14,512 nucleotides of DNA, taken from Actinobacteria bacterium UBA5182 (lineage in GTDB: Bacteria; Actinomycetota; UBA4738). The stretch spans positions 68,922 to 83,433 of the forward strand of contig DHWM01000091.1 in NCBI GenBank assembly GCA_002413185.1, in the 5' to 3' direction. The translations under genes and the position numbers were made by a program. The number at the start of each line of letters is the position of its first letter. The stretch's first letter is position 1. The notes beneath the pieces were generated by a model, which was given only the letters and a program-made list of their open reading frames with translations, was not told where the DNA came from and ran no database searches. Positions 13,426-14,512 of this stretch are shown piece after piece.

Positions 13426-14512
13426 GTGGAGCGCCACCAGCACCAACCTTCGGTCCGCGACCACCTCGAACGGCTGATGCCCGCGGGCGGGCGCATGCGG
13501 CGCCTGGTTGGTTGGGGCATCGTGGCGTGGACGGGCATCGGAGCGGCCATCCTGCTGTTCGTGCTGGGCCGGGTCCTGGGCCGCCTGGCCGCCATCTTTC
13601 CCTACCTGGTCGTCGCGGCGATGGTCGTGTTCGTGCTGAACCCGCTGGTCCGTCGCCTGACCAGGCTGGGGTTGCCCCGCCGCCTCGCCGCCACCTTCGT
13701 GTTCGCCGGCGCCGTGGTGCTGACGGCCATTCTGGTGGATCTGGCCATCCCGGTCCTGATCCGCCAGGGCCAGTCGCTCACGACCCTGTCGCCCGGCCTG
13801 GTTCGCAAGGGCGGGAGCCTGTTCGACGGGCTGTCCAGATCCTCCAACCCGCTTTTGCACCGGGCCGGCACCACCATCTCGGGATGGCTGCAGAAGCATG
13901 CCGGAAGCGCCCCGAAGGCGCTCGACACCCTGACCACGGCCGGGCTCCAGCTGGCCCACGCCGGGATCGTGCTCATCCTGGGTGGCTTCCTGGGATTCTT
14001 GCTCCTGCTCTCCCTCCCGGAGACAGCGCAGGGGCTCGTCCGGATGATCCCTCCGGCCAGCCGGGACAAGCTCGAGCCGCCGTTGAACGAGGTTCGCCGC
14101 ATCGTTTCCGGCTACGTCCGGGCCCGCCTGATCGTCTCGGCCGTGGTGGGAAGCATCGCCACCATCGGCCTGTTCCTCATCGGCATGCGGTTCTGGCTGA
14201 TCCTCGGCGTGATCGTGGGCATGGCCAACCTCATCCCGATGCTGGGGTCCTATATCGGAGGAATCCCGGTGGCGCTGGTGGCCATCCTGACCAGGCCGCC
14301 GTCCTTCCTGCTGGTCGTCTTGGCGGTCATCGTGGTGGCGCACGTCACCGACGGCTTCATCCTCTCGCCACTCATCCTGCGGGAGACCACCAACCTGCAC
14401 CCCGTGGTGATCCTGCTGGCGGTCATCCTGGGAGCCGAGCTCCTGGGCTTCTGGGGGATCCTCGCCGCCATCCCCGTGGCGGGCGTCGTCCACTTCTTCC
14501 TGCGCGAATGGG
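13426..14512 (+). CDS. AI-2E (PerM/TqsA) family membrane protein, 3' truncated by the window
   Basis: These multi-spanning membrane proteins include TqsA, linked to autoinducer-2 export, and other members with cation/proton antiport or unknown roles; the specific role here cannot be told. The frame is open for 362 codons from GTG 13426 to the window end. A polar start (VERHQHQPSVRDHLERL) is followed by two hydrophobic segments and a soluble stretch (about 120-205, SLTTLSPGLVRKGGSLFDGL and onward). The conserved C-terminal half follows: LNEVRRIVSGYVRARLI, the signature GMANLIPMLGSYIGGIPVAL, and VTDGFILSPLILRETTNLHP. The arrangement is the family's standard one. ATG 13477 or 13495 are alternative starts; GTG 13426 is preferred because of TACGCT 6 nt upstream. 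The missing end should hold the last membrane helix and tail. Confidence 0.9.
   Translation, partial: MERHQHQPSVRDHLERLMPAGGRMRRLVGWGIVAWTGIGAAILLFVLGRVLGRLAAIFPYLVVAAMVVFVLNPLVRRLTRLGLPRRLAATFVFAGAVVLTAILVDLAIPVLIRQGQSLTTLSPGLVRKGGSLFDGLSRSSNPLLHRAGTTISGWLQKHAGSAPKALDTLTTAGLQLAHAGIVLILGGFLGFLLLLSLPETAQGLVRMIPPASRDKLEPPLNEVRRIVSGYVRARLIVSAVVGSIATIGLFLIGMRFWLILGVIVGMANLIPMLGSYIGGIPVALVAILTRPPSFLLVVLAVIVVAHVTDGFILSPLILRETTNLHPVVILLAVILGAELLGFWGILAAIPVAGVVHFFLREW

Noticed and set aside
13383..13595. Upstream extension of the GNAT gene to ATG 13595
   Set aside because: The extension is Arg/Pro-rich, overlaps the divergent AI-2E gene by about 170 nt and has no GNAT character.
13393..14493. 366-codon minus-strand open frame rich in Asp, His and Gln opposite the AI-2E gene
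   Set aside because: It is the antisense image of a membrane protein; the plus-strand frame carries the PerM signature and runs off the window end.
1..14512. Mobile elements, CRISPR repeats, tRNAs, riboswitches or phage genes
   Set aside because: No long direct or inverted repeats, spacer-like arrays, cloverleaf sequence, transposase or phage motifs were seen; gaps between genes are too short to hide them.

Overview
The window comes from a high-GC bacterial chromosome (about 70% GC by eye). It is gene-dense, with many GTG starts and overlapping genes. The best guess is an Actinomycetota member or a nearby high-GC lineage. This rests on GC content, GTG/TTG starts, -10 hexamers of the form TAnnCT (several of them 6-12 nt from a start codon), and an actinobacterial-looking metallo-beta-lactamase/rhodanese fusion. 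No rRNA or taxonomic marker is present, so the assignment is tentative. I saw no mobile elements, tRNAs, CRISPR arrays or integration scars; this looks like ordinary core chromosome.

Left edge (1-217): the first 24 codons of a minus-strand membrane or exported protein, preceded by a strong Shine-Dalgarno, then a 145-nt divergent intergenic region. Plus strand, 218-1600: a metallo-beta-lactamase/rhodanese fusion with an unusual metal site.

Plus strand, 1656-8521: an essentially complete System I (Ccm) cytochrome c maturation operon, ccmABCDEFGH plus a CcmI-like TPR protein. Junctions are overlapping or nearly so; a 50-residue ccmD is embedded between ccmC and ccmE. CcmAB is the ABC module and CcmCD loads heme onto CcmE. 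CcmE carries it with an HNGVY motif. CcmF and CcmH attach it to the apocytochrome, CcmG reduces the apocytochrome cysteines, and the CcmI-like protein probably holds the apocytochrome. System I is less usual in Gram-positive-type lineages, where System II (ResBC/CcsAB) is common.

Minus strand, 13382 down to 8535: GNAT acetyltransferase, nadC, nadA, nadB, PIG-L deacetylase. This is a compact cluster for de novo NAD synthesis from aspartate: NadB makes iminoaspartate, NadA makes quinolinate, NadC makes nicotinate mononucleotide. Two genes of less certain role flank it. It converges with the ccm operon with only 13 nt between stop codons.

Right edge, plus strand, 13426-14512: a truncated AI-2E/PerM-family membrane protein. 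It diverges from the GNAT gene over 43 nt. Each of these two genes has a TAnnCT hexamer 6-7 nt before its GTG start, the arrangement expected of leaderless transcripts.

I found no wholly new system. The most checkable oddities are the changed metal ligands in the MBL/rhodanese protein, the CADC active site of CcmG, the HNGVY motif of CcmE, the divergent leaderless-type promoter pair, -10-like hexamers built on stop codons, and an apparent excess of the hexamer CGAACG/CGTTCG.
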